Assembly: GCF_900099775.1 (NCBI RefSeq)
Contig: NZ_FMTM01000007.1
Location: 124,001-188,000 of the forward strand
Reading direction: 5' to 3'
Length of the DNA: 64,000 nt
Source of the DNA: Rhizobium mongolense subsp. loessense
Lineage (GTDB): Bacteria > Pseudomonadota > Alphaproteobacteria > Rhizobiales > Rhizobiaceae
The notes below the pieces were generated by a model. The model worked only from the letters and a program-made list of their open reading frames with translations, did not search any database and was not told where the DNA came from. Shown piece after piece: positions 16,855-26,394 of this stretch (its first letter is position 1; every line of letters begins with the position of its first letter). A program made the translations under genes and the position numbers.

Positions 16855-18309
16855 ATGACGGAACAGACCCACCCGGTATATGCCGAAATTACCGGTCCGA
16901 TCGTGATGATCGGCTTTGGCTCCATCGGCCGCGGCACGCTGCCGCTGATCGAGCGCCATTTCAAATTCGACAAGAGCCGGATGGTTGTCATCGACCCGCG
17001 CGACGAGCCGGCCGACATGGCGATCCTGAAGAAGTACGGTGTCCTCCACATCAAAGAATACGTGACGAAGGACAATTACAAGGATCTCCTGAAGCCGCTT
17101 CTGACCAAAGGCGGCGGTCAAGGCTTTTGCGTCAATCTGTCGGTCGATACCGGCTCGCTCGACATCATGAAGCTCTGCCGCAAGCTCGACGTACTTTACA
17201 TCGACACCGTCGTGGAACCCTGGCTCGGCTTCTATTTCGACAAGAACATGAAGAACGCCGACCGCACCAACTATGCGCTGCGCGAAACCGTCCGCAAGGA
17301 AAAGGCGAAGAACCCTGGCGGCGCAACGGCTGTTTCCACCTGCGGCGCAAACCCCGGCATGGTGTCCTGGTTCGTCAAGCAGGCGCTCGTCAACCTTGCC
17401 AACGAGATCGGCGTGAAGTTCGATGAGCCGAACCAGCACGACCGTGACGGCTGGGCGAAGCTGATGAAGAAGGTCGGCGTCAAGGGCATTCACATTGCCG
17501 AACGCGACACGCAGCGTACCAAGCATCCCAAGCCGCTCAACGTCTTCTGGAACACCTGGTCGGTCGAAGGCTTCATTTCCGAAGGCATGCAGCCCGCCGA
17601 GCTCGGCTGGGGCACCCATGAAAACTGGATGCCGAAGAACGCCAAGAAGCAGAAGAAGGGCTGCAAGGCCGCGATCTATCTGGAGCAGCCGGGCGCCAAT
17701 ACCCGCGTGCGCACCTGGTGCCCGACACCTGGCCCGCAATACGGTTTCCTCGTCACTCACAACGAGTCGATCTCGATCGCCGATTATTTCACGGTCCGCG
17801 ACAAGGATGGCGAAGTTACGTTCCGCCCGACCTGCCACTACGCCTACCATCCGGCCAACGATGCGATCCTGTCGCTGCATGAGATGTTCGGCAATGGCGG
17901 CACGCCGCAGCCGGTCCACCACGTTCTCGACGAAGACGAGCTTGAGGACGGCATCGACGAACTCGGTGTGCTCCTCTACGGCCACGAGAAGAATGCCTAC
18001 TGGTTCGGCTCGCGCCTGTCGCTCGAAGAAACCCGCCGCATCGCGCCCTATCAGAATGCGACCGGCCTGCAGGTGACCTCTGCCGTTCTCGCAGGCATGG
18101 TCTGGGCTCTCGAACATCCGAAGGCCGGTATCGTCGAAGCCGACGAGATCGACTACAAGCGCTGCCTCGAAGTGCAGCTGCCTTATCTCGGCCCGGTTGA
18201 AGGTCACTACACCGACTGGACGCCGCTTGACGGTCGTCCGGGCCTCTTTCCGGAAGACATCGACACCAAGGATCCCTGGCAGTTCAAGAACATCCTGGTT
18301 CGTTCGTAA
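16855..18309 (+). CDS. hss: Homospermidine synthase
   Basis: Protein of about 484 residues closely resembling rhizobial homospermidine synthase, which joins two putrescines (or putrescine and spermidine) using NAD to give sym-homospermidine, the main long polyamine of rhizobia. The N-terminal Rossmann fingerprint is MIGFGSIGRGTLPL, and the conserved STCGANPGMVSWF and NTWSVEGFISEGMQPAELGW segments are present. The ribosome site TAGGAG lies eight bases before the ATG. It is monocistronic, with a strong terminator directly after it. Confidence 0.94.
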   Translation: MTEQTHPVYAEITGPIVMIGFGSIGRGTLPLIERHFKFDKSRMVVIDPRDEPADMAILKKYGVLHIKEYVTKDNYKDLLKPLLTKGGGQGFCVNLSVDTGSLDIMKLCRKLDVLYIDTVVEPWLGFYFDKNMKNADRTNYALRETVRKEKAKNPGGATAVSTCGANPGMVSWFVKQALVNLANEIGVKFDEPNQHDRDGWAKLMKKVGVKGIHIAERDTQRTKHPKPLNVFWNTWSVEGFISEGMQPAELGWGTHENWMPKNAKKQKKGCKAAIYLEQPGANTRVRTWCPTPGPQYGFLVTHNESISIADYFTVRDKDGEVTFRPTCHYAYHPANDAILSLHEMFGNGGTPQPVHHVLDEDELEDGIDELGVLLYGHEKNAYWFGSRLSLEETRRIAPYQNATGLQVTSAVLAGMVWALEHPKAGIVEADEIDYKRCLEVQLPYLGPVEGHYTDWTPLDGRPGLFPEDIDTKDPWQFKNILVRS

Positions 18310-18331
18310 CCGGACATTCAAATCCGCATCG

Positions 18332-18357
18332 ATGCCCGCCGAAAGGCGGGCATTTTT
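18332..18357 (+). terminator. Intrinsic terminator of hss
   Basis: A nine-base perfect stem, ATGCCCGCC and GGCGGGCAT, with a GAAA tetraloop, followed directly by TTTT, 22 bases after the hss stop. Confidence 0.93.
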
Positions 18358-18478
18358 GTAACGCCTGCCGCGTAATTTCGCTTCATCGTTGCAGGAGGCT
18401 TGCCATGGCGGCGGGCTCGCGCCATGTTTTTCAAGACTTTCGCGGATAGAGTCCGCTCCGAATCGCCGGGAGAACCAT

Positions 18479-18841
18479 ATGACGTTCAGAAACATTCTCG
18501 TCCTTGCGGGTGCAGCAGCAGCACTTGCCGCCTGCGTCTCAGATCGCCCCATGCCGGTAGCGACACGCGCTGCGCCGACCGGCGTCGAGGGTTCCTGGGC
18601 CGATCCGAACGGCATCATTTCTACCTTCCAGGCAGGCACCTTCACCACCCGTACGACCGACAGCAACCAGCTGCTCGCGTCCGGCACCTATATCACCACC
18701 TCGCCGTCACTCGTCGAAATCAGCATGACATCGCTGGTTCGCAAGACCCAGTCGAAGGTCAATTGCGCGCTTGTCAACCAAAGTCAGCTGAACTGCACCT
18801 CGGATGCAGGTTCGCAATTCACGTTGACGCGCCGCATGTAG
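18479..18841 (+). CDS. omp10: Omp10-family outer-membrane lipoprotein
   Basis: Protein of about 120 residues with a lipoprotein signal: a short basic start, a hydrophobic run and the lipobox LAAC at about residues 16-19. The mature part closely follows Brucella Omp10: GVEGSWADPNG, TRTTDSN, SKVNCALVNQSQLNCTS and a final LTRR. Two cysteines in the NCALV...NCTS segment may form a disulfide. It is probably anchored to the outer membrane. In Brucella Omp10 affects surface integrity and virulence; the rhizobial role is unknown. Start 18479 follows GGGAGAACC. A terminator follows. Confidence 0.88.
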   Translation: MTFRNILVLAGAAAALAACVSDRPMPVATRAAPTGVEGSWADPNGIISTFQAGTFTTRTTDSNQLLASGTYITTSPSLVEISMTSLVRKTQSKVNCALVNQSQLNCTSDAGSQFTLTRRM

Positions 18842-18861
18842 TTCCCCGGCCCTCAATGAAG

Positions 18862-18888
18862 AAGCTCTCCTTCGCGGGAGCTTTTTTC
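18862..18888 (+). terminator. Intrinsic terminator of omp10
   Basis: Stem AAGCTC/GAGCTT extended by a T-G and a C-G pair, with a loop containing TTCG, then a run of T. It is 21 bases after the omp10 stop. Confidence 0.75.
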
Positions 18889-19047
18889 GTTTTTGCCTCT
18901 TGGAAAGCACCCCGAGAACAACAGCTTTTTTGCACTTGCGGTCGGTCATCGTTGATGAAAACATCCGCCCGCCGGGTAGCCGCCAAACGATAAAGGGAAG
19001 GACGAAGTCAGGGGTACGGGGCTTCGCCATTAAATCAGGAGAACAGT

Positions 19048-20922
19048 ATGACCAAGTCATTTAGCTTCGGTCTGTTGACCGCATCGATGCTGGCGCTCAG
19101 CGCTGGCGCAGCCTTCGCAGACTACCAGCTCAATATTCTTCATATCAATGATTTCCATTCACGCATCGAGTCGATCAACAAGTTCGATTCCACCTGCTCG
19201 GCGGAGGACGAAGGCAAGAACGCGTGCTTCGGCGGCGCCGCCCGCTTGAAGACCGCGATAGACCAGCGCCGTCAGGCGCTGTCCGGCCAGAACGTCCTGC
19301 TTTTGAACGCCGGCGACAACTTTCAGGGTTCGCTCTTCTACACGACCTATAAAGGTACCGCGGAAGCCGAGATGCTGAACGCCATGAAGTTTGATGTGAT
19401 GACTGTCGGCAACCATGAATTTGACGACAGCGAAGACGGCCTCGCCGCCTTCCTCGACAAGGTTCAGTTCCCGGTTATTTCCGCAAACGTCCTTGCCGCC
19501 GACGGCTCGAAGCTCGGCGATCGCATCAAGCCTTCGCTGGTGCTCGATGTCGGCGGGCAAAAGATCGGCATCGTCGGCGCCGTGGCCAATGATACCGAAG
19601 AGCTTTCCTCTCCGGGCCCCAAAGTGATGATTGCCGAGGACGTCCAGACGATCAGCGCAGCCGTCCAGGAATTGAAGGCCCAGGGCATCAACAAGATCAT
19701 CGCGCTCACCCATGTCGGCTATCCGCGCGATCTCGCAGCCATCGCCAAGATTCCGGATGTCGATGTCGTCGTTGGCGGCCACTCGCACAGCCTGCTTTCG
19801 AACACCGATCCGAAGGCGGAGGGCCCCTACCCGACGATGGTGGACAATCCGGGCGGCTACAAGGTGCCCGTCGTGCAGGCGGCCTCCTACAGCAAGTATC
19901 TCGGTGATCTCGTCGTCGACTTCGACGACAGCGGCGTCGTCAAGAGCGCCAAGGGCGATCCGATTTTGATCGACTCCTCCTTCACGCCCGACCCGGCCCT
20001 TGTTGCCCGTATCCAGGAACTGGCCAAACCGATCGATGAACTCCGCAAGAAGGTCATCGGCTCGTCCGAAGCCCCGATCGAGGGCGACCGCACCGTTTGC
20101 CGCGTCAAGGAGTGCTCGATGGGCAACCTCGTTGCCGATGCCATGCTCGACCGCACGAAGAACCAGGGCATTCAGATCGCCATCCAGAACGGCGGCGGCC
20201 TCCGCGCCTCGATTGACGGCGGCGATATCACCCAGGGCGAAGTCATCACCGTGCTGCCGTTCCAGAACACGGTGGCCACCTTCCAGCTGACGGGCGCAGA
20301 CATCGTTACGGCGCTAGAAAACGGTGTCAGCCAGATCGACGAGGGCGCCGGCCGCTTCCCGCAGGTCGCGGGCCTGAAGTACAGCTTCGACAAGTCGAAG
20401 CCTGCGGGCAGCCGTGTCAGCGGCGTTGAGGTCAAGGAGGGTGACAAATTCGCACCGATTAATCCGGCCAAGACCTACGGCGTCGTCACCAACAATTTCA
20501 TGCGCGCCGGCGGAGATGGGTATTCGATTTTCGAAACCGCCGGCAAGAATGCCTATGACTTCGGTCCGGATCTTGCCGACGTGACGGTCGAATATCTGGC
20601 AGCCCATAACCCTTACAAGCCCTACACCGACGGCCGCATAGCGCAAATCGCCCCGGCTGAGACCGCTGCACCTGCCGCGCCGGATGCTCCATCCGCAAAA
20701 GCTCCGGCCGCAACTGCGCCAGCTGCCAGCGCACCGGCTGCCAGCGCACCGGCTACCGCGACGCCGGCAAGCCATGTTATCGCTGCAGGTGATACCCTTT
20801 GGGATCTTGCCAAGCAGTTTTACGGCGATGGCGAACTCTGGAAGAGAATTTCCGAAGCCAACGGCAATCCCGATCCGCGTCGCCTGATGGTCGGCAAGGA
20901 GCTGCAGGTTCCCGCGAAGTAA
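19048..20922 (+). CDS. Periplasmic 5'-nucleotidase/metallophosphatase with C-terminal LysM domain
   Basis: Protein of about 624 residues. A signal peptide (residues 1-24, ending AAFA) is followed by a calcineurin-like metallophosphatase domain with NILHINDFHSR, NAGDNFQGSLF, VGNHEFDD and VVGGHSHSLL, all metal-ligand motifs intact. The nucleotidase substrate domain follows (GNLVADAML; QNGGGLRASIDGG; NNFMRAGGDGYSIF). It should remove phosphate from nucleotides in the periplasm, like UshA. After residue ~540 comes an Ala/Pro/Ser linker with repeated APAAS units and a C-terminal LysM domain (SHVIAAGDTLWDLAKQFYGD) that binds peptidoglycan. The LysM addition is not part of UshA and would tether the enzyme to the wall. 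A terminator follows. Confidence 0.92.
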   Translation: MTKSFSFGLLTASMLALSAGAAFADYQLNILHINDFHSRIESINKFDSTCSAEDEGKNACFGGAARLKTAIDQRRQALSGQNVLLLNAGDNFQGSLFYTTYKGTAEAEMLNAMKFDVMTVGNHEFDDSEDGLAAFLDKVQFPVISANVLAADGSKLGDRIKPSLVLDVGGQKIGIVGAVANDTEELSSPGPKVMIAEDVQTISAAVQELKAQGINKIIALTHVGYPRDLAAIAKIPDVDVVVGGHSHSLLSNTDPKAEGPYPTMVDNPGGYKVPVVQAASYSKYLGDLVVDFDDSGVVKSAKGDPILIDSSFTPDPALVARIQELAKPIDELRKKVIGSSEAPIEGDRTVCRVKECSMGNLVADAMLDRTKNQGIQIAIQNGGGLRASIDGGDITQGEVITVLPFQNTVATFQLTGADIVTALENGVSQIDEGAGRFPQVAGLKYSFDKSKPAGSRVSGVEVKEGDKFAPINPAKTYGVVTNNFMRAGGDGYSIFETAGKNAYDFGPDLADVTVEYLAAHNPYKPYTDGRIAQIAPAETAAPAAPDAPSAKAPAATAPAASAPAASAPATATPASHVIAAGDTLWDLAKQFYGDGELWKRISEANGNPDPRRLMVGKELQVPAK

Positions 20923-20944
20923 GGCGATTGTCTGGATGTTGAAG

Positions 20945-20974
20945 ACCGGTCCGGGGTTTCCCGGGCCGGTTTTT
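20945..20974 (+). terminator. Intrinsic terminator of the 5'-nucleotidase gene
   Basis: An 11-base stem, ACCGGTCCGGG with CCCGGGCCGGT, followed by TTTTT, 22 bases after the stop. Confidence 0.92.
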
Positions 20975-21045
20975 CCACTTATAGGGATAAGCCACCGCGC
21001 CGGCTGCCTATGAGCGGAAAGAGACTATCAAACGTTGGGGCCAAG

Positions 21046-22080
21046 ATGACGATTGCACCTTCATACCTCCCGGCCGAGCATCCTCCGGTCAAATTCGGCA
21101 AGGTCGGAGTCCTTCTCGTCAATCTCGGCACGCCTGACGGCACCGATTACACGTCGATGCGGCGCTATCTGCGCGAATTCCTGACCGACAGGCGCGTCAT
21201 CGAATGGTCACCCTTGAAATGGTACCCGATCCTCTTCGGCATCGTCCTGAACACCCGCCCGCAGAAGGTCGGCAAGGCCTACGAGACGATCTGGAACAAG
21301 GATAAGAACGAGAGCTATCTACGCACCTATACGCGCAACCAGTCCGATCTCATGGCCGCGCGTCTGAAGGACCTGCCGAATGTAAAGGTAGACTGGGCTA
21401 TGCGTTACGGCACGCCCTCCATCGCGTCGCGCATCAACGCACTGAAAGAGGATGGCTGCGACCGCATCGTTCTCTTCCCGCTCTATCCGCAATATGCGGC
21501 AGCGACGACCGCCACAGTCAACGACAAGGCATTCCAGCATCTCTTGAAGATGCGCTGGCAGCCGGCATTGCGCACGGTGCCGGACTATCACGACGACGAA
21601 ACCTATATCGAAGCACTCGCCAATTCGGTGAGAAAGCATCTGGCGGGGCTCGACTGGGAACCGGAGGTGATCCTTGCCTCGTTTCACGGCATCCCGCTTT
21701 CCTATTCCGAGCAGGGCGATCCCTACTTCTTCCAATGCCAGAAGACAGGCCACTTGCTTTGCGAAACGCTCGGCCTTGCAAAGGAGAAGTTCATGATCAC
21801 CTTCCAGTCCCGCTTCGGGCCGGAAGAATGGCTGCAGCCCTATACCGACAAGACCGTCGAAAAGCTGGCGCAAGACGGCGTCAAACGCATCGCCGTTCTC
21901 AATCCCGGTTTCGTCTCCGACTGCCTGGAGACACTGGAAGAGATCGCCGAGCAGGCGGCCCATTCCTTTCATGAAAACGGAGGCGAGAAATTTGCGCATA
22001 TTCCGTGCCTCAACGACAGTGAGGACGGGATGCGCGTGCTGGAGAAGGTCGTGCGCCGCGAACTTCTGGGTTGGGTCTGA
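21046..22080 (+). CDS. hemH: Ferrochelatase
   Basis: Protein of about 344 residues, normal for ferrochelatase, which inserts ferrous iron into protoporphyrin IX in the last step of haem synthesis. Recognisable parts are VGVLLVNLGTPDG, the catalytic histidine loop ASFHGIPLSY, and PGFVSDCLETLEEI with the conserved glutamate. The frame opens at 21010, but the ATG at 21046 (MTIAPSYLPAEHP) gives the usual N-terminal length and has a GGGG-containing site upstream; the choice is not certain. A hairpin follows the gene. Confidence 0.94.
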   Translation: MTIAPSYLPAEHPPVKFGKVGVLLVNLGTPDGTDYTSMRRYLREFLTDRRVIEWSPLKWYPILFGIVLNTRPQKVGKAYETIWNKDKNESYLRTYTRNQSDLMAARLKDLPNVKVDWAMRYGTPSIASRINALKEDGCDRIVLFPLYPQYAAATTATVNDKAFQHLLKMRWQPALRTVPDYHDDETYIEALANSVRKHLAGLDWEPEVILASFHGIPLSYSEQGDPYFFQCQKTGHLLCETLGLAKEKFMITFQSRFGPEEWLQPYTDKTVEKLAQDGVKRIAVLNPGFVSDCLETLEEIAEQAAHSFHENGGEKFAHIPCLNDSEDGMRVLEKVVRRELLGWV

Positions 22081-22102
22081 GCCGGACGTCGGCTGCCAGC
22101 CG

Positions 22103-22125
22103 AGCCCGATCTTCGGGCTGCTGTT
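22103..22125 (+). terminator. Possible terminator after hemH
   Basis: Seven-base stem AGCCCGA/TCGGGCT with a three-base loop, followed by GCTGTTT. The T tract is short, so it is a modest terminator. Confidence 0.5.
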
Positions 22126-22208
22126 TAAAACCTTGGCGTGCGCTTGTGAATATCCCGCTCGTTGAATAGGATCGCCGCGATCATAGGCCTGGTGAAGGAG
22201 AGAGAGTG

Positions 22209-23219
22209 ATGATTTTAGGCGGGTTCGATATCGTCGTTATTGCTCTCGTCGTCTTCGTCATCCTTGTGCTTTTTGCAGGCATCAAGACGGTGCCTCAGGG
22301 CTATCGCTATACGATCGAGCGCTTCGGCCGCTATACGCGCACACTGGAGCCGGGCCTCAACATCATCACGCCCTTCATCGAGCGCATCGGCGCCCGCATG
22401 AATGTGATGGAGCAGGTGCTCGACGTACCCACCCAGGAAGTCATCACCCGGGACAACGCCTCGGTCGCCGCCGATGCCGTGGCCTTCTATCAGGTCCTGA
22501 ATGCCGCGCAGGCCGCCTATCAGGTCTCCAATCTCGAAAACGCCGTTCTTAACCTGACGATGACCAATATCCGTTCCGTCATGGGCTCTATGGACCTCGA
22601 CGAGCTTCTGTCCAACCGCGATGCAATCAATGACCGGCTGCTGCGGGTCGTCGATGATGCCGTGCAACCGTGGGGCATCAAGGTCACCCGTATCGAGATC
22701 AAGGACATTCGTCCGCCGACCGATCTCGTCGACGCCATGGCGCGGCAGATGAAGGCCGAGCGTGAGAAGCGTGCCCAAATTCTGGAAGCTGAAGGTTCGC
22801 GCAACGCTCAGATCCTTCGCGCCGAAGGTGCCAAGCAATCGGCGATCCTGGAGGCAGAAGGTCAGCGCGAGGCAGCGTTCCGCGAAGCGGAAGCCCGCGA
22901 GCGTCTGGCCGAGGCGGAAGCCAAGGCGACAAAGATGGTCTCCGAAGCGATCGCCGCCGGCGACGTGCAGGCGATCAACTATTTCGTCGCGCAGAAATAT
23001 ACAGAGGCGCTGTCTGCCATCGGTACGGCCGGCAATTCCAAGATTGTCCTGATGCCGATGGAGGCCTCATCCATTATCGGCTCGCTGAGCGGTATCGGTG
23101 CAATCGCTAAGGAGGTCTTCGGCGACGGCAATAATCCGCCCTCCCCGCCGCGGCCGCGTCAAGTGCCGCCGCGCACAACCCCGCCGGTCAATCCCTTCAA
23201 CCAGGCCCCGGAGCGCTGA
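22209..23219 (+). CDS. qmcA: SPFH/Band 7 membrane protein, QmcA-like
   Basis: Protein of about 336 residues. One N-terminal membrane segment (residues ~5-25) precedes an SPFH domain (GYRYTIERFGRYTRTLEPG, then VPTQEVITRDNASVAADA), followed by a long charged helix rich in Glu/Ala/Arg (residues ~180-250, with repeated ILEAEG units) that should form a coiled coil in the oligomer. The tail is Pro-rich. Such stomatin/QmcA proteins form large rings in the inner membrane and interact with FtsH-type proteases or organise microdomains. The next gene encodes NfeD four bases later, the usual genetic partner. The ATG at 22209 follows GAAGGAGAGAG; an in-frame GTG lies just before it. Confidence 0.92.
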   Translation: MILGGFDIVVIALVVFVILVLFAGIKTVPQGYRYTIERFGRYTRTLEPGLNIITPFIERIGARMNVMEQVLDVPTQEVITRDNASVAADAVAFYQVLNAAQAAYQVSNLENAVLNLTMTNIRSVMGSMDLDELLSNRDAINDRLLRVVDDAVQPWGIKVTRIEIKDIRPPTDLVDAMARQMKAEREKRAQILEAEGSRNAQILRAEGAKQSAILEAEGQREAAFREAEARERLAEAEAKATKMVSEAIAAGDVQAINYFVAQKYTEALSAIGTAGNSKIVLMPMEASSIIGSLSGIGAIAKEVFGDGNNPPSPPRPRQVPPRTTPPVNPFNQAPER

Positions 23220-23222
23220 CGA

Positions 23223-23678
23223 ATGCTGACACGCGTCGTTGCCGAACTGGGACCATGGACCTGGTGGATTGTGGGCCTGGCGCTGCTTGCCGCCGAAATG
23301 ATCGTGCCGGGCTTTTTCCTCGTCTGGATCGGTCTTGCCGCGCTCGCTGTCGGCATTCTGTCGCTGCTGCTTTGGAATGCCGCCTTCTGGTTCTGGGAAA
23401 CGCAGCTCATCCTTTTTGCCATCCTGGCCGTTGCTGCGACATTCCTTGGCCGCCGTCTGACGCTTCGCCATGATACGACCGACGAACCCTTCCTCAATCA
23501 GCGGGGCGCAAGTCTCGTCGGCCGGACGGCAACTCTCTTTGAACCGATCGCCGAAGGCCGCGGCCGCATTCGCATCGATGATACGATCTGGCGAGTGACG
23601 GGTCCGAACCTCCCGGTCGGAACGCAGGTGAAGGTGGTCGCGAGCAACGGGCGCGACCTGACGGTCGAGCCGCTCTGA
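23223..23678 (+). CDS. NfeD-family membrane protein
   Basis: Protein of about 151 residues with two to three transmembrane helices in the first 85 residues and a C-terminal OB-fold (GRTATLFEPIAEGRGRIRIDDTIW) that is the NfeD signature. It lies four bases after the SPFH gene. NfeD and SPFH proteins are a conserved pair whose OB-fold is thought to contact the SPFH partner in membrane microdomains. Its stop abuts the convergent kdsD stop with no spacer. Confidence 0.92.
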   Translation: MLTRVVAELGPWTWWIVGLALLAAEMIVPGFFLVWIGLAALAVGILSLLLWNAAFWFWETQLILFAILAVAATFLGRRLTLRHDTTDEPFLNQRGASLVGRTATLFEPIAEGRGRIRIDDTIWRVTGPNLPVGTQVKVVASNGRDLTVEPL

Positions 23679-24671
23679 TCAGGCGACGCCGATCCGCAAG
23701 AGATCGTGAAAATGCACCAGGCCGGCCGGCTTGTTATCGTCATCGATGACGATCAGCGCGCCGATTTGATACTGCTCCAGCAATGCCAGCGCGCTTGTCG
23801 CAAGCGCCGTTGGCCTGACCGTCTTTGGCGTGCGCGTCATGATGTCGTCGACGCAAAGCTCGGACAGGTTGCGCGTCAAATTGCGGGCAATGTCGCCTTC
23901 GGTAACGATGCCGCAAAGGCGCCCGTCCTCGTCCAGGACGCCGACGCAGCCGAAATGCTTGCGCGACAGCACGTGGATCGCCTCCGGCATCGGTGTCCCC
24001 TTCGCCACCAGCGGGACGCGGTCGCCGGTATGCATGACATCGCCGACATGCATCAGGCTGGCACCGAGCTTTCCGCCCGGATGGAAGACATGGAAATCCC
24101 GCGCCGTGAAGCCGCGCGCTTCAAGCAGCGCGATCGCGAGCGCATCCCCGAGGGCGAGCTGCATCAATGTCGATGTCGTTGGCGCAAGGCCGTTCGGGCA
24201 TGCTTCCTGCTCGTTCGGGATCAGCAGTACGATGTCGGATGCCGTCGCCAGCGACGAGTGTTCGCTGCACGTGAGGGCGACCAGGGGGATCGAAAATCGG
24301 CGCGTATAGGCAATGATGCTGCGCAGTTCCGCGCTTTCGCCGCCCTTGGAGATGGCGAGCACAAGATCGTCGCTCGCGATCATCCCAAGGTCGCCGTGAT
24401 TGGCTTCGGCAGCGTGAACGAAAAACGCAGGCGTGCCCGTCGAAGCAAGGGTAGCGGCCAGTTTCGTTCCGATATGTCCACTTTTGCCGACACCGGTTAC
24501 GATGACACGACCGTTGATCCTGCCGATCGTCTCGACTGCTTGAGAAAACGGCTCCGACAGACCGTCGCTCAAGGCGCGCTCCAGCGCTTCCAGTCCGCGT
24601 CTCTCCGTCTCGATCGTCCGCTTGGCGGATTCGAGCACACCATTCTCAACAAGTTTGACTGCTTTCCTCAT
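23679..24671 (-). CDS. kdsD: Arabinose-5-phosphate isomerase, KpsF/GutQ family
   Basis: Protein of about 330 residues. An N-terminal SIS domain (residues ~40-180; VTGVGKSGHIGTKLAATLAS, HAAEANHGDLGM, ISKGGESAEL) carries the sugar-phosphate isomerase fold, followed by two CBS domains (~205-325). It converts ribulose-5-phosphate to arabinose-5-phosphate for Kdo, hence lipopolysaccharide core synthesis. The CBS pair is normal for KdsD and may bind nucleotides. The gene is divergent from an outer-membrane beta-barrel gene and stands alone. Paralogues for capsule are indistinguishable by sequence. Confidence 0.9.
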   Translation of the reverse strand: MRKAVKLVENGVLESAKRTIETERRGLEALERALSDGLSEPFSQAVETIGRINGRVIVTGVGKSGHIGTKLAATLASTGTPAFFVHAAEANHGDLGMIASDDLVLAISKGGESAELRSIIAYTRRFSIPLVALTCSEHSSLATASDIVLLIPNEQEACPNGLAPTTSTLMQLALGDALAIALLEARGFTARDFHVFHPGGKLGASLMHVGDVMHTGDRVPLVAKGTPMPEAIHVLSRKHFGCVGVLDEDGRLCGIVTEGDIARNLTRNLSELCVDDIMTRTPKTVRPTALATSALALLEQYQIGALIVIDDDNKPAGLVHFHDLLRIGVA

Positions 24672-24817
24672 GGTCCTGCGTTAGCGCTTTTCATTTGAGG
24701 TGTCTACCCACGTCGCCTTGCAAACCTGTGAACAGAGCCTCGCGGCCGCAACGAATGATTAACCACGAGGCTTTACGTTCGGGTAACGAATTGAAGCATG
24801 CCACGCGCGGAATCCGG

Positions 24818-26392
24818 ATGGCCAAGGAAAGAGAGACGAGCAGTTTGACGCCGCTCTGCGCGACGCGCTTTGCCGTGTCTTCTATCGCTCTCTTCGGATT
24901 GTTTCTTCAACCTCACTCTGGTCTTGCTCAGTCGGCGCAGAACAGCACCAGCGGCGCCTCATCCGGCTATTCGTCTGCATCTAGCTCGCAGTCATACAGC
25001 AGTTCGTCGAATGCCCAGCAGTTGCCCGCCAATGGCGCAGTCGACGGTAGCGATATCGCAAATCCCTCCGCCGATGGAATGAGCGGCATACCGCCGAGCT
25101 CAAACCAACAAGCCGGAACAACGATGGCAACGGGGACGACCGATCAGGATCCGTCCAACGAGACGACCGGCTCCATTCTCGATGAGGACATCCGTCGCCT
25201 GAATACCCGCGAACCGGCAATCGATGACAGAAGGGCGCCACGCAAACCGGAGGAAATCCTCACAGGTCAGGAGACGCCGGGCATCCGCATCGGCACCTTC
25301 GTACTGCGCCCTTCCGTTACCCAGTCGATCAACACCGAAACGACGAAGGACGGAGAGACAAAGGAGACGCGCGCTTTCCTCCAAACCGACGCCCACGCAA
25401 CGCTGACCTCCGACTGGGCGCTCCATCAACTGATCGTCACGAGTGAGGGCACCTGGCAGCGCAATGTCAGCGGTACCGGCGAAGAACAGCCCGCCTTCGA
25501 CATCGACGCGGACCTTCGCCTCGACCTGCCGGACGATACGGTCGCTCATATCAAGGGCGGATACCGGTTTTATCGGGAAGATACCGACGATCCTGACGCG
25601 ATCGCCGATGCCGAGCAGCAATCGGATGTGCAGGAGTTCTCAGCAGGCGCATCCGTCGAGCGCGATTTCGGCATCCTGCGCGGTACCGCGGCACTCGATC
25701 TGACCCGGACCATCTACTCCGACGCCGTGCTTTCGAACGGCACGAGGGTCTCGCTCAGCGACCGCGACCAGACGTCCGGCACATTTCGGGCTCGTGTCGG
25801 CTATGAGCTTTCGCCAGCACTCGTTCCCTTCGTCGAGGCCTCGGTCGGTAAGACTGTCTACGACGAAACCCGGGACTCGGCGGGTTTTGCGCGCTCCGGC
25901 AACAGCTACGGCGCCAAAGCTGGCGTCGAGGTCGATCTTGGAGAAAAGTTGAGGGGTGAAGTCGGTCTCGGCTACGAAACCGCAACCTTTGACGATAGCC
26001 GCCTCGATTCGATCGATACGGCAACCGTCGATGCAAACCTTTTCTGGTCGCCGCTTCGTGGAACCGACGTTCGTTTTGATCTATCGACCAGCATCCAACC
26101 CTCAACGACAGCTGGTCAGAGCGGCTATATCTCGCACGTACTGACAACGGCAGTCACGCATCAGCTGCGCGACAATCTCCAGGCAACGGTGCTGGGTGGG
26201 GTGACTTTGAGGGACTATCCGTCCGGCGGCAGCAGCGACGAGACTGTCTATACGGCGAGCGGCAGTCTCACCTGGAACATCAACCGCTATCTCGATTTCA
26301 CCAGCACGCTGGGTTACGAACTGACGACGCGCGATGTGGGCGCCGACTCGCAGCAATGGCGAGCCGGCGTCGGTCTCAAGCTGAAACGCTAG
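24818..26392 (+). CDS. Outer-membrane beta-barrel protein (putative beta-barrel porin 2 type)
   Basis: Protein of about 524 residues. A signal peptide ends near GLAQSAQ. A Ser/Gln/Ala-rich low-complexity segment follows (residues ~40-130), then a long stretch of alternating hydrophobic/polar strands to the end (IRIGTFVLRPSVTQSINTET onwards), closing with WRAGVGLKLKR. The barrel resembles the BBP2_2 family, which is common in rhizobia and of unknown substrate. The start at 24818 (MAKERETSS) gives a clean signal peptide; the frame runs 41 codons further upstream without support. It is divergent from kdsD and convergent with galU, two bases away. The role is likely envelope structure or polysaccharide passage. 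Confidence 0.8.
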   Translation: MAKERETSSLTPLCATRFAVSSIALFGLFLQPHSGLAQSAQNSTSGASSGYSSASSSQSYSSSSNAQQLPANGAVDGSDIANPSADGMSGIPPSSNQQAGTTMATGTTDQDPSNETTGSILDEDIRRLNTREPAIDDRRAPRKPEEILTGQETPGIRIGTFVLRPSVTQSINTETTKDGETKETRAFLQTDAHATLTSDWALHQLIVTSEGTWQRNVSGTGEEQPAFDIDADLRLDLPDDTVAHIKGGYRFYREDTDDPDAIADAEQQSDVQEFSAGASVERDFGILRGTAALDLTRTIYSDAVLSNGTRVSLSDRDQTSGTFRARVGYELSPALVPFVEASVGKTVYDETRDSAGFARSGNSYGAKAGVEVDLGEKLRGEVGLGYETATFDDSRLDSIDTATVDANLFWSPLRGTDVRFDLSTSIQPSTTAGQSGYISHVLTTAVTHQLRDNLQATVLGGVTLRDYPSGGSSDETVYTASGSLTWNINRYLDFTSTLGYELTTRDVGADSQQWRAGVGLKLKR

Positions 26393-26394
26393 GC

